NCBI RefSeq assembly: GCF_003855255.1
Contig: NZ_CP034072.1
Span: forward strand, 558,001 to 622,000
Length of the DNA stretch: 64,000 nucleotides
Direction of reading: 5' to 3'
Origin: Mycolicibacterium nivoides
Lineage (GTDB): Bacteria > Actinomycetota > Actinomycetes > Mycobacteriales > Mycobacteriaceae
This document shows positions 1-8,352 of this stretch, piece by piece (position 1 is the stretch's first letter; each line of letters begins with the position of its first letter). A program made the position numbers and the translations under genes. Under the pieces are notes generated by a model. The model was not told where the DNA came from and made no database searches. It saw nothing but the letters and a program-made list of their open reading frames with translations.

Positions 1-1
1 C

Positions 2-373
2 GATACGTTGCGGGAATTCGCGCCCAGCGCAGTCGATTCCGATTGGGAGCTGGACATCGCGGGCCAGCGTGTGCAGGTGATCAGGCGCAAGGGCGCGGGT
101 GGTGTGCTGGAATTCGGCACCACCGTGCTCACGGCGGCCGACGGCAGCATCGCCGGTCTGCTGGGCGCCTCGCCCGGCGCGTCCACCGCGGTGCCGGCCA
201 TGCTCGACGTGCTGGAGCGCTGCTTCACCGATCGCTACCAGAGCTGGCTGCCCAAGCTCAAGGAGATGGTCCCGTCACTCGGTACCAAGTTGTCCAACGA
301 ACCCGGCCTGTTCGAAGAGGTCTGGGCGTGGGGGACCAAGGCGCTCCAACTGGACGTCCCTGTGACCGCGTGA
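2..373 (+). CDS. mqo: Malate:quinone oxidoreductase, C-terminal end (partial)
   Basis: C-terminal part of the membrane-associated FAD enzyme that oxidises malate to oxaloacetate and passes electrons to the quinone pool. The frame is open from base 2, so the start lies outside the window and about 123 codons remain. The stretch [16 protein letters not shown] followed by YQSWLPKL is typical of the C-terminal region of Mqo. The next gene starts 13 bases downstream on the same strand, the order known for Rv2852c and Rv2851c in M. tuberculosis. Family assignment is by recognition, not search. Confidence 0.9.
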   Translation, partial: DTLREFAPSAVDSDWELDIAGQRVQVIRRKGAGGVLEFGTTVLTAADGSIAGLLGASPGASTAVPAMLDVLERCFTDRYQSWLPKLKEMVPSLGTKLSNEPGLFEEVWAWGTKALQLDVPVTA

Positions 374-386
374 CAGGGTCGGGCGG

Positions 387-854
387 ATGACGGTCGCACT
401 ACGCCGCAGCTGGGCCAAAGATCTCGACGTGCCAACGCTTTACGAGCTGCTCAAGCTTCGTGTCGAGGTGTTCGTGGTGGAGCAGGCCACGCCCTACCCG
501 GAGCTCGACGGCCGCGACCTGCTCGCCGAGACGCGCCACTTCTGGCTGGAAAGCCCTGACGGAGAAGTCATTTCGACACTGCGTCTGATGGAGGAGCATC
601 CCGGCGGCGAGAAGGCCTTCCGGATCGGCCGGGTGTGCACCAAACGCACCGATCGGGGCCGCGGGCACACCGCCAGGCTCATGCAGGCGGCGCTGGCCGA
701 GGTCGGCGACTACCCGTGTCACATCAACGCCCAGACCTACCTGGTCGACATGTACGGCCGGCACGGATTCGTCCGTGACGGAGACGAATTCCTTGACGAC
801 GGAATCCCGCACGTACCGATGGTGCGTGCCGGACGTGAGAGCGAGCCCAGCTGA
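387..854 (+). CDS. GNAT acetyltransferase, ElaA-like (Rv2851c homologue)
   Basis: A 155-residue single-domain GNAT protein expected to transfer an acetyl group from acetyl-CoA to an unknown substrate. Near the N-terminus the stretch [17 protein letters not shown] (about residues 29-45) is the hallmark of the ElaA subfamily. The acetyl-CoA pyrophosphate-binding loop is [13 protein letters not shown] (about residues 87-99). The gene lies 13 bases after mqo and 13 bases before the chelatase gene, so co-transcription is likely. The substrate cannot be read from the sequence. Confidence 0.88.
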   Translation: MTVALRRSWAKDLDVPTLYELLKLRVEVFVVEQATPYPELDGRDLLAETRHFWLESPDGEVISTLRLMEEHPGGEKAFRIGRVCTKRTDRGRGHTARLMQAALAEVGDYPCHINAQTYLVDMYGRHGFVRDGDEFLDDGIPHVPMVRAGRESEPS

Positions 855-867
855 TGACGGCGGTCCG

Positions 868-2742
868 ATGACGGTGGAGACCCACACCTACCCCTTCAGC
901 GCACTTGTGGGGCAGGACCGGCTGCGGCTGGCCCTGCTGCTGTGCGCGGTGCACCCGGAGATCGGCGGCGTGCTGATCCGCGGCGAGAAGGGGACGGCGA
1001 AATCCACGGCGGTACGCGGCCTGGCCGCGGTGCTGTCCGCCGTCGACGACGACGCCCGGCTGGTCGAACTGCCGATCGGCGCGACCGAGGACCGGGTGGT
1101 CGGTTCACTGGACCTGCAGAAGGTGCTCCGGGACGGCGAGCACGCCTTCTCGCCGGGCCTGCTGGCCCGCGCCCACGGCGGCGTGCTCTACGTCGACGAG
1201 GTCAACCTGTTGCACGACCATCTGGTCGACGTTCTGCTCGATGCCGCCGCCATGGGGCGGGTACATGTTGAGCGCGAAGGGATTTCGCACTCACACGAGT
1301 CCCGCTTCGTCCTGATCGGCACCATGAACCCCGAGGAAGGCGAGTTGCGTCCGCAGCTGCTGGACCGTTTCGGGCTGACCGTGGACGTGGCCGCCTCGCG
1401 CGACGTCGACGTACGCGTCGAGGTGATCCGGGCCAGGATGGCGTTCGAGGCCGACCCGCGGGCTTTCGTCGATCGCCACGCCGCCGCCGACGCCGAGTTG
1501 GCCGAGCGTATTACCGCGGCCCGGGCCGCGATCGGCTCGGTGGTACTGCCTGACTCCGAACTGCGCCGTATCGCCGCGCTGTGCGCGGCATTCGACGTCG
1601 ACGGGATGCGCGCCGACCTGGTGGTCGCGCGCACCGCCGTCGCCCATGCGGCCTGGCGCGGTGCCACCACGGTCGCCGAGGAGGACATCCGGGTGGCTGC
1701 CGAACTGGCACTGCCACACCGGCGCCGTCGCGATCCTTTCGACGATCCGGGGCTGGATCCCGAGCGTCTTGAAGAGGCCATGCAGCAGGCGGGGGAGTCC
1801 GCCGAGCAGTCGGGGCAGGATGGCGGGCCGCCAGACCCGGAGATCGATCCCGACTTCGACCCGCCTGGGGGCGGAGCCGATGCCGGTTCCGAAAGTGGCG
1901 CGCCGCAGGGCAATTCGAAACAGTCTTCTACACGTCAGAGCGCCCCGCCATCGGCGGTGTTCCGGACCAGGGCACTGGTGGTGCCCGGGGTCGGTGAGGG
2001 TGCGCCCGGTCGCCGTTCGCGGGCCCGCAACCGCACGGGCACGCCGATCGCGGCCACCGCGGAACCCGGCAGCGGGTACGGGCTGCACATCTTCGCCACC
2101 CTGCTCGCCACCGCGGGCCGCCAACAGGGTGCGGGCCGGCCGCGCCCCCGTGCCGAAGACGTCCGGCGCGCGGTACGCGAGGGCCGCGAGGGCAATCTGG
2201 TGATCTTCGTCGTCGACGCCTCCGGGTCCATGGCCGCCCGTGACCGCATGTCAGCCGTCACCGGTGCGACGCTGTCGCTGCTGCGTGATGCCTACCAGCG
2301 TCGGGACAAGGTCGCGGTGATCACGTTCCGCCAGCAGGACGCCCGCGTGTTGCTCCCGCCCACCACCTCGGTGCACATCGCCGGCCGCCGGCTGGCCCGC
2401 TTCGACACCGGGGGCAAAACCCCGCTGGCGCAGGGCCTGCTGGCCGCCCGCGATCTCGTCATCCGCGAGAAGGCCCGCGACCGCGCCCGGCGCAGCCTGG
2501 TGGTGGTGCTCACCGATGGCCGCGCCACCGGAGGCCCCGATCCGTTGGGCCGCACCAGGCAGGCCGCGGCCGCGTTGGTGGCCGAGGGGGCTGCCGCCGT
2601 GGTCGTCGACTGCGAAACATCGTTCGTGCGACTGGGATTGGCCGGGCAGCTGGCCGAGCAGCTGGGGTCGCCGGCGGTACGGCTCGAGCAGTTGCGCGCG
2701 GCCGAACTGACCCGGCTCGTCCAACACCAGACCGCCGCCTAG
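868..2742 (+). CDS. Fused magnesium/cobalt chelatase-type AAA+ and VWA protein (Rv2850c homologue)
   Basis: A 624-residue fusion of a ChlI/BchI-like AAA+ ATPase and a ChlD/BchD-like von Willebrand A domain. Walker A is GEKGTAKST (residues 39-47) and Walker B is around VDEVNLL (about 108-114). A proline- and acid-rich linker (roughly 300-350) is followed by a VWA domain with MIDAS motif DASGS (450-454). Such proteins power metal insertion into tetrapyrroles. Since cobO and cobB follow directly and there is no sign of chlorophyll synthesis, cobalt insertion with a CobN-type subunit elsewhere is the likely role, by inference. The ATG at 868 is preferred to an in-frame ATG at 775, which would overlap the acetyltransferase gene and add unconserved sequence. 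Confidence 0.87.
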   Translation: MTVETHTYPFSALVGQDRLRLALLLCAVHPEIGGVLIRGEKGTAKSTAVRGLAAVLSAVDDDARLVELPIGATEDRVVGSLDLQKVLRDGEHAFSPGLLARAHGGVLYVDEVNLLHDHLVDVLLDAAAMGRVHVEREGISHSHESRFVLIGTMNPEEGELRPQLLDRFGLTVDVAASRDVDVRVEVIRARMAFEADPRAFVDRHAAADAELAERITAARAAIGSVVLPDSELRRIAALCAAFDVDGMRADLVVARTAVAHAAWRGATTVAEEDIRVAAELALPHRRRRDPFDDPGLDPERLEEAMQQAGESAEQSGQDGGPPDPEIDPDFDPPGGGADAGSESGAPQGNSKQSSTRQSAPPSAVFRTRALVVPGVGEGAPGRRSRARNRTGTPIAATAEPGSGYGLHIFATLLATAGRQQGAGRPRPRAEDVRRAVREGREGNLVIFVVDASGSMAARDRMSAVTGATLSLLRDAYQRRDKVAVITFRQQDARVLLPPTTSVHIAGRRLARFDTGGKTPLAQGLLAARDLVIREKARDRARRSLVVVLTDGRATGGPDPLGRTRQAAAALVAEGAAAVVVDCETSFVRLGLAGQLAEQLGSPAVRLEQLRAAELTRLVQHQTAA

Positions 2743-2774
2743 CGGCCACAGACTCTGCGCAGGAAGGACCGCCC

Positions 2775-3389
2775 ATGCCACAGGGACAGCCGCTGACCGT
2801 TCCCGACGACGGCTTGACCACCAAGGCCCGCCGCAACGCGCCGCTGCTCGCGGTCCACACCGGACCGGGAAAGGGCAAGTCGACCGCGGCCTTCGGGATG
2901 GCGTTGCGGGCGTGGAACCAGGGTTTCTCGGTCGCGGTGTTCCAGTTCGTCAAGAGCGCGAAGTGGAAGGTCGGGGAGGAGGCCGTGTTCGGTCAGCTCG
3001 GCCGCCTGCACGACGAACACGGTGCCGGCGGGCCGGTCGAATGGCACAAGATGGGCTCGGGCTGGTCCTGGACCCGCAAGCACGGCAGCGACGTCGACCA
3101 CGCTGCGGCCGCCGCTGACGGCTGGGCCGAGATCAAACGCCGGCTGGCCGAAGAACGCCACGACTTCTACGTGCTCGACGAGTTCACCTATCCGCTCAAG
3201 TGGGGCTGGGTCTCGGTGGACGAGGTGGTCGAGGTGCTGGCCGGCCGTCCGGGCACTCAACACGTGGTGATCACGGGACGCGACGCTCCGCAGGCCCTGA
3301 TCGACGCCGCGGATCTGGTGACCGAGATGACCAAGATCAAGCATCCGATGGATGCCGGCCGTAAGGGCCAGAAGGGCATCGAATGGTAG
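2775..3389 (+). CDS. cobO: Cob(I)yrinic acid a,c-diamide adenosyltransferase
   Basis: CobO (CobA/BtuR family, 204 residues) transfers the adenosyl group of ATP to the cobalt of corrinoids. The P-loop HTGPGKGKSTAAF (residues 28-40) near the N-terminus and the VLDEF motif (about residue 135) are characteristic. An AGGAAGG-like Shine-Dalgarno sits about 10 bases before the ATG. The gene lies between the chelatase and cobB, the order of Rv2850c-Rv2849c-Rv2848c. The gap to cobB contains a palindromic repeat, so read-through into cobB may be modulated. Confidence 0.93.
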   Translation: MPQGQPLTVPDDGLTTKARRNAPLLAVHTGPGKGKSTAAFGMALRAWNQGFSVAVFQFVKSAKWKVGEEAVFGQLGRLHDEHGAGGPVEWHKMGSGWSWTRKHGSDVDHAAAAADGWAEIKRRLAEERHDFYVLDEFTYPLKWGWVSVDEVVEVLAGRPGTQHVVITGRDAPQALIDAADLVTEMTKIKHPMDAGRKGQKGIEW

Positions 3390-3420
3390 GCGTGCTCATC
3401 TGTGGCGAGCTCAGCTGTGC

Positions 3421-3478
3421 CGAGCGACCGCTCCGGTACACGAAATGCGGCGTGTCGACGTACAGACACGGTCGCTCG
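3421..3478. repeat. 58-bp palindromic repeat, copy A
   Basis: Exactly 58 bases bounded by perfect 10-base inverted arms CGAGCGACCG and CGGTCGCTCG. The interior contains GGTACA near the left arm and GTACAGACA before the right arm. Its reverse complement aligns with copy B (19928-19985) over most of the interior with one small indel, so it is inserted in the opposite orientation. It lies between cobO and cobB. Confidence 0.85.
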
Positions 3479-3488
3479 CGGTGCTGAG

Positions 3489-4850
3489 GTGACCACCCCG
3501 GCGGTGGTGATCGCCGCACCGGCATCGGGTAGCGGGAAGACCACGGTGGCAACGGGTTTGGTCGGTGCGTTGCGCCAGGCCGGTCACACTCCTGCGCCGT
3601 TCAAGGTCGGGCCGGACTTCATCGACCCCGGCTACCACGCCTTGGCCGCGGGCCGTCCGGGCCGCAACCTGGACCCGGTGCTCGTCGGTGAGGATCTGAT
3701 CGGCCCGCTCTACCGGCATGGGTGCTCCGGTGCCGACATCGCGGTCGTCGAGGGCGTCATGGGTCTGTTCGACGGTCGGATCGAGGGACAGATGACGGGT
3801 ATCCCTCGGGGTTCGGCGGCCCAGGTCGCGGGTCTGCTGGGGGCCCCGGTGGTGCTGGTGGTCGATGCCCGCGGGCAGAGCCACAGCATCGCCGCCCTGC
3901 TGCACGGCTTCGTCACGTTCGACCCGGCGGTGCGGATCGCCGGGGTGATCCTCAACCGGGTGGGCTCCGACCGGCACGAGGCGGTTCTGCGTCAGGCTTG
4001 TGAACATGCCGGCGTGACGGTGCTGGGCGCGATTCCGCGGGCCGACGAATTGTCCGTCCCGTCAAGGCACCTCGGGCTCATCACCGCCGTCGAGCACGGC
4101 CGGCAGGCGCGCGACGCGGTGGCCGCGATGACCGCCCTGGTGGCCCGTCACGTGGATCTCGGGGCCCTGGTGTCCGCCTCATCCGCCCACGTCACGGCCG
4201 AGCCGTGGAGCCCGGCCGCCGAGTCGGTGACCAATGTCACGGTGGCCCTGGCCGCGGGTAAGGCCTTCAGCTTCAGCTATGCCGAGCACGCCGAACTGCT
4301 GCGCGGGGCCGGCGCGCAGGTCGCCGAGTTCGACCCGCTGTCCGAACCCCTGCCCGCCGGCGCCGACGCACTGGTGCTGCCCGGCGGGTTCCCCGAACAG
4401 TTCACGGCCGAACTCTCGGCCAACAATCTTGTCCGCCAGCAGATCAGGGATCTGGCCGCCCACGGTGCCCCGGTGCACGCCGAGTGCGCGGGCCTGACCT
4501 ATCTGGTCGACGATCTCGACGGAGTGCCGATGTGCGGCGTCCTGGCCGGCTCGGCGCGGTTCACCGAGCGTCTCACGCTGGGTTACCGCGACGCGGTCGC
4601 GGTTGTCGACTCCTGCATCCACGCGGCCGGTGATCGGGTCACCGGTCACGAATTCCACCGAACCGCAGTGGAATTCGCCGAAGACCAGTTGGGGGCCTGG
4701 GCGTTTGCCGGTCCCGGGCAGGCGGCCCGGCGCGACGGCGCCGTGCAGCGCGGCGTGCACGCCGGGTACCTGCACACCCACCCCGCGGCGCACCCCGAGG
4801 CCATCACCCGCTTCGTGACGACAGCAGCAACCTCTAAGCTCGGCAGGTGA
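3489..4850 (+). CDS. cobB: Cobyrinic acid a,c-diamide synthase
   Basis: Glutamine-dependent amidation of cobyrinic acid side chains a and c. A DTB-synthetase-like ATP domain starts at residue 4 with P-loop APASGSGKTT (10-19). The C-terminal class I amidotransferase domain has its nucleophile in HAECAG (Cys333) and a His-rich HTHPAAHPE near residue 430. The GTG at 3489 (453 residues) is chosen. An ATG at 3402 would make the protein read through the 58-bp repeat and add RSGTRNAACRRTDTVARG, which is repeat sequence rather than enzyme. The stop overlaps the GTG of cysG by four bases. Confidence 0.92.
   Translation: MTTPAVVIAAPASGSGKTTVATGLVGALRQAGHTPAPFKVGPDFIDPGYHALAAGRPGRNLDPVLVGEDLIGPLYRHGCSGADIAVVEGVMGLFDGRIEGQMTGIPRGSAAQVAGLLGAPVVLVVDARGQSHSIAALLHGFVTFDPAVRIAGVILNRVGSDRHEAVLRQACEHAGVTVLGAIPRADELSVPSRHLGLITAVEHGRQARDAVAAMTALVARHVDLGALVSASSAHVTAEPWSPAAESVTNVTVALAAGKAFSFSYAEHAELLRGAGAQVAEFDPLSEPLPAGADALVLPGGFPEQFTAELSANNLVRQQIRDLAAHGAPVHAECAGLTYLVDDLDGVPMCGVLAGSARFTERLTLGYRDAVAVVDSCIHAAGDRVTGHEFHRTAVEFAEDQLGAWAFAGPGQAARRDGAVQRGVHAGYLHTHPAAHPEAITRFVTTAATSKLGR
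4835..4840 (+). promoter_or_regulatory. -10 hexamer TAAGCT for cysG
   Basis: TAAGCT ends six bases before the GTG of cysG, the spacing expected for a leaderless transcript. It lies inside the last codons of cobB, so cysG can probably be transcribed separately from the cob genes. Confidence 0.5.
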
Positions 4851-6067
4851 CTTCGGAGAATGCCTACCTCGTCGGCCTGCGCCTGTCGGGCAAGAAGGTC
4901 GTCGTTGTCGGCGGTGGAACCGTCGCGCAACGTCGGCTGCCCCTGCTGATCGCCCACGGCGCCGACGTACACGTGATCGCCCGGGCGGCCAGCCCCGCGG
5001 TGGAGGCACTGTCCCACGATGAACCGGGGATCACCCTGCAGCTGCGCGACTTCCGCGCCGGTGATCTCGAGGGCGCCTGGTATGTGCTCGCGGCCACTGA
5101 CGACTCCGCGGTCAATGCCGCCATCGCCGCCGAAGCCGACGAGCGGCGCATCTTCTGCGTTCGCGCCGATGTGGCTCGCGAAGGATCCGCGGTGACCCCG
5201 GCGACGTTCGACTCCGACGGCCTCTCGGTGGGCGTCCTCGCCGGCGGTGAGCACCGCCGCTCGGCGGCCATCCGTACCGCCATCCACGAAGCGCTACAGC
5301 AAGGCCTGCTCACCGCCGACGCCGGTGCGGAGCCGGGGGAGGCGCCCAAGGGGGTGGCCCTGGTCGGTGGCGGTCCCGGCGATCCCGAACTGATCACGGT
5401 GCGCGGACGACGCCTGCTGGCCCGCGCCGACGTCGTGGTCGCCGACCGGCTGGCTCCCCAGGAATTGCTGGCCGAACTCGGGCCCCATGTCGAGGTGATC
5501 GACGCGGCCAAGATCCCGTACGGGCGGGCGATGGCGCAGGATGCGATCAACCAGGTGCTGGTCGAGCGGGCCCGCGCCGGGAAGTTCGTCGTCCGCCTCA
5601 AAGGTGGCGATCCGTTCGTCTTCGCGCGCGGCTATGAAGAGGTCCTGGCGTGCACCGAGGCCGGTATCCCGGTCACCGTCGTCCCCGGTGTGACAAGTGC
5701 CATATCGGTACCCGCATTGGCCGGGGTTCCGGTCACCCACCGCGGCATGACTCATGAGTTCGTGGTGGTCAGCGGCCATGTGGCGCCTGGTCATCCCGAA
5801 TCGTTAGTGAATTGGAATGCGCTGGCGGCGCTGACCGGCACGATCGTGCTGCTGATGGCCGTCGAACGCATCGAGCTGTTCACCAAGGCGCTGCTGGATG
5901 GCGGCCGACCTGCGGATACGCCGGTTCTGGTGGTGCAACACGGCACGACTGTCGCGCAGCGCACCCTGCGGGCCACGCTCGGCGACGCGCCCGAGCGGAT
6001 TCGTGCGGACGGTATTCGACCTCCGGCGATCATCGTGATCGGACCCGTGGCGGCCTTCGCCGGTTAA
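4847..6067 (+). CDS. cysG: Siroheme synthase: precorrin-2 dehydrogenase and uroporphyrinogen-III C-methyltransferase
   Basis: 406 residues. The N-terminal Rossmann domain (VVVVGGGTVAQRR, 18-30) matches the NAD-dependent precorrin-2 dehydrogenase/ferrochelatase part. The C-terminal half is an SAM-dependent methyltransferase with VGGGPGDPELITV (about 170-182) and VVRLKGGDPFVFARG (about 248-262). It makes precorrin-2 and siroheme for sulfite/nitrite reductases and feeds cobalamin synthesis. It corresponds to Rv2847c. The start overlaps the cobB stop, and a -10 hexamer sits just upstream. Confidence 0.92.
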   Translation: MTSENAYLVGLRLSGKKVVVVGGGTVAQRRLPLLIAHGADVHVIARAASPAVEALSHDEPGITLQLRDFRAGDLEGAWYVLAATDDSAVNAAIAAEADERRIFCVRADVAREGSAVTPATFDSDGLSVGVLAGGEHRRSAAIRTAIHEALQQGLLTADAGAEPGEAPKGVALVGGGPGDPELITVRGRRLLARADVVVADRLAPQELLAELGPHVEVIDAAKIPYGRAMAQDAINQVLVERARAGKFVVRLKGGDPFVFARGYEEVLACTEAGIPVTVVPGVTSAISVPALAGVPVTHRGMTHEFVVVSGHVAPGHPESLVNWNALAALTGTIVLLMAVERIELFTKALLDGGRPADTPVLVVQHGTTVAQRTLRATLGDAPERIRADGIRPPAIIVIGPVAAFAG

Positions 6068-6086
6068 AGGATTCTTAAGATTCCGG

Positions 6087-6092
6087 TAAGGT
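6087..6092 (+). promoter_or_regulatory. -10 hexamer TAAGGT for efpA
   Basis: TAAGGT lies eight bases before the efpA ATG in a 33-base gap that is more A+T-rich than its surroundings. This is compatible with its own, nearly leaderless, promoter. Confidence 0.45.
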
Positions 6093-6100
6093 GACGCGCT

Positions 6101-7621
6101 ATGACGGCTCTCAACGACGCCGAGCGCCAGGGCCTCGCTGCCCGCCTCCCGTCCTGGTTCCCGTCCTGGGGCTTCCTTTCCGCAGTCATCGCGATCGGCG
6201 GCATGCAGCTGCTGGCCACTATGGACAGCACGGTCGCGATCGTCGCCCTGCCGAGGATCCAGGACGAGCTCGGCCTTTCCGACGCCGGACGTAGCTGGGT
6301 CATCACCGCCTATGTCCTCACCTTCGGCGGCCTGATGCTGCTCGGCGGACGGCTCGGCGACACCATCGGCCGCAAGCGCACCTTCATCGTCGGCGTCGCG
6401 TTGTTCATCATCGCCTCGATCCTGTGCGGCATCGCCTGGAACGAAGCGACCCTGGTGATCGCCCGGCTGCTGCAGGGTGTCGGTGCGGCGATCGCCTCGC
6501 CGACGGGGCTCGCGCTGGTGGCGACCACGTTCCCGAAAGGGCCGGCCCGCAACGCCGCCACCGCGGTGTTCGGCGCCATGACCGCCATCGGCTCGGTGAT
6601 GGGTCTGGTGGTCGGTGGGGCCCTCACCGAGTTCTCCTGGCGGTTCGCGTTCCTGGTCAACGTGCCGATCGGTCTGGTGATGCTCTACCTGGCCCGCACC
6701 GCGCTGCGCGAGACCAACCGGGAGCGGATGAAGCTCGACGCCGCGGGCGCCCTGCTGGCCACCCTGGCCTGCACCGCCGCCGTGTTCGCCTTCACCCAGG
6801 GCCCGGAGAGCGGCTGGCTGGCCCCGGTGACGCTGGGTTCCGGCGCCGTCGCGGCGGTCTGCGGCATCGCCTTCCTGATCGCCGAGCGCAGCGCCGAGAA
6901 CCCGGTGGTTCCGTTCGACCTGTTCCATGAGCGCAACCGGGTCGCCACCTTCGCGGCGATCTTCCTGGCCGGCGGCGTGCTGTTCACCCTGACCGTGCTG
7001 ATCGGGCTCTACGTCCAGGACATCCTCGGCTACAGCGCCCTGCATGCCGGTGTCGGCTTCATCCCGTTCGTGATCGGTATGGGCATCGGTCTCGGAGCCT
7101 CGTCCCAGATCGTGCGGTTCTTCCAGCCGCGCATCGTGGTCATCGTGGGCGGCATCCTGGTGCTCGGTGCGATGCTGTACGGCTCGACGCTGCACGCCGG
7201 CATCCCTTACTTCCCGAACCTGGTGCTGCCCATCACCGTCGGCGGCATCGGTATCGGCATGATCGTGGTGCCGCTGACGCTCTCGGCGATCGCCGGTGTC
7301 GGCTTCGACCGGATCGGACCGGCTTCGGCCATCGCGCTGATGTTGCAGAACCTGGGCGGCCCGCTGGTGCTGGCCATCATCCAGGCCGTCATCACCTCGC
7401 GCACCCTGTACAACGGTGGGATCACCGGCCCGGTCAAGGACATGAACGGTCCGCAGCTGGCCGCACTCGACGCGGGGTACACCTACGGGTTGTTGTGGGT
7501 GGCCGCGGTCGCGGTCCTGGTGGGTGTTGCGGCGTTGTTCATCGGCTACACCTCCGAACAGGTGGCCCACGCCCAGGACGTCAAGGAAGCCATCGACGCC
7601 GGGGAGATCGAGGTCGACTGA
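6101..7621 (+). CDS. efpA: MFS drug efflux transporter EfpA
   Basis: 506-residue major facilitator of the 14-helix drug:proton antiporter (QacA) group in the inner membrane. Motif A appears as GGRLGDTIGRKRTF around residues 83-96. The early stretch GGMQLLATMDSTVAIVALP (about 31-49) is typical of EfpA, a conserved mycobacterial pump (Rv2846c) linked in the literature to drug tolerance. At least twelve hydrophobic segments can be read. It sits between cysG and a VOC-domain gene upstream of proS. Confidence 0.93.
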   Translation: MTALNDAERQGLAARLPSWFPSWGFLSAVIAIGGMQLLATMDSTVAIVALPRIQDELGLSDAGRSWVITAYVLTFGGLMLLGGRLGDTIGRKRTFIVGVALFIIASILCGIAWNEATLVIARLLQGVGAAIASPTGLALVATTFPKGPARNAATAVFGAMTAIGSVMGLVVGGALTEFSWRFAFLVNVPIGLVMLYLARTALRETNRERMKLDAAGALLATLACTAAVFAFTQGPESGWLAPVTLGSGAVAAVCGIAFLIAERSAENPVVPFDLFHERNRVATFAAIFLAGGVLFTLTVLIGLYVQDILGYSALHAGVGFIPFVIGMGIGLGASSQIVRFFQPRIVVIVGGILVLGAMLYGSTLHAGIPYFPNLVLPITVGGIGIGMIVVPLTLSAIAGVGFDRIGPASAIALMLQNLGGPLVLAIIQAVITSRTLYNGGITGPVKDMNGPQLAALDAGYTYGLLWVAAVAVLVGVAALFIGYTSEQVAHAQDVKEAIDAGEIEVD

Positions 7622-7640
7622 CCTCGTCCTGACCCCGCGT

Positions 7641-7646
7641 TAGGCT
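7641..7646 (+). promoter_or_regulatory. -10 hexamer TAGGCT for the VOC-domain gene
   Basis: TAGGCT ends seven bases before the ATG at 7654. No Shine-Dalgarno is visible, so leaderless transcription is likely. Confidence 0.5.
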
Positions 7647-7653
7647 GACGCCG

Positions 7654-8328
7654 ATGAACCGCCTGGAGATCTCCGAGGCCATCGGCCCGCTGGGCTGGCG
7701 CCTGGTGCTGGGAGCGGTCTACACCGAGGTACTGGTCCCGTCGATGGCTGATGCCGCCGCCGCGGCCGCTCACGCGGTGCGTGCGGCCGGCGCCGATGCG
7801 CCACGACACCTTTCGATCGACATCCGATCCGATCGCGCAGTGCTGCGCCTGCGCACGCGCGACGCGGGTGCGGTGACCGGGCGGGACCTGGAACTGGCCC
7901 GTGCGGTGTCCCAGACCCTCGCCGAGCACGGTTTCGAGCTGAGCGCCGGGCACGGCGCGATCCAGGCGTTGGAGATCGCGATCGACGCCCTCGACATCGG
8001 TGCGGTCCGGCCGTTCTGGAAGGCCGTCACGGGCTACATCGACGAGCCCTCGGCAGAACCGGGCTCATCGGATCTCAATGTCGGACTCGTCGATCCGTTC
8101 GGCCGCGGCCCGGCCATCTGGTTTCAGCAGATGGACTCACCGCGGCCCCAGCGCAATCGGATCCATCTCGACATCGACGTCACCCACGAGGCCGCGCCGG
8201 CCCGGGTCGATGCGGCGCTGGCGGCCGGCGGCAGGTTGCTCAGTGACCGCAGAGCGCCGGCGTTCTGGGTGCTGGCCGACGCGGAGGGCAACGAGGCCTG
8301 CATCTGTACCTGGCAGGGCCGCGACTGA
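7654..8328 (+). CDS. Pterin dehydratase-like plus VOC (glyoxalase-like) domain protein
   Basis: 224 residues in two parts. Residues about 10-95 resemble a pterin-4a-carbinolamine dehydratase fold: LRLRTRDAGAVTGRDLELA matches the THxxGGLTxxD region. However, the catalytic HHP triplet is not present (RHLSID instead), so dehydratase activity is doubtful. Residues about 105-224 form a VOC/glyoxalase-like half with WFQQMDSPRPQRNRIHLDID and a closing ACICTWQGRD. This pairing is common in actinobacterial proteins named 4a-hydroxytetrahydrobiopterin dehydratase. Substrate and reaction are unknown. It stands between efpA and proS. Confidence 0.7.
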   Translation: MNRLEISEAIGPLGWRLVLGAVYTEVLVPSMADAAAAAAHAVRAAGADAPRHLSIDIRSDRAVLRLRTRDAGAVTGRDLELARAVSQTLAEHGFELSAGHGAIQALEIAIDALDIGAVRPFWKAVTGYIDEPSAEPGSSDLNVGLVDPFGRGPAIWFQQMDSPRPQRNRIHLDIDVTHEAAPARVDAALAAGGRLLSDRRAPAFWVLADAEGNEACICTWQGRD

Positions 8329-8338
8329 GGACACGCTT

Positions 8339-8344
8339 TAAGGT
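8339..8344 (+). promoter_or_regulatory. -10 hexamer TAAGGT for proS
   Basis: TAAGGT ends eight bases before the GTG at 8353. This supports that GTG over the TTG at 8344, which overlaps the hexamer itself. Confidence 0.45.
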
Positions 8345-8352
8345 TGTCGCCT

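Noticed and set aside
5804..7570. 588-residue minus-strand frame across efpA
   Set aside because: Extremely His/Asp/Gln/Arg-rich without motifs, antisense to efpA. Shadow frame.
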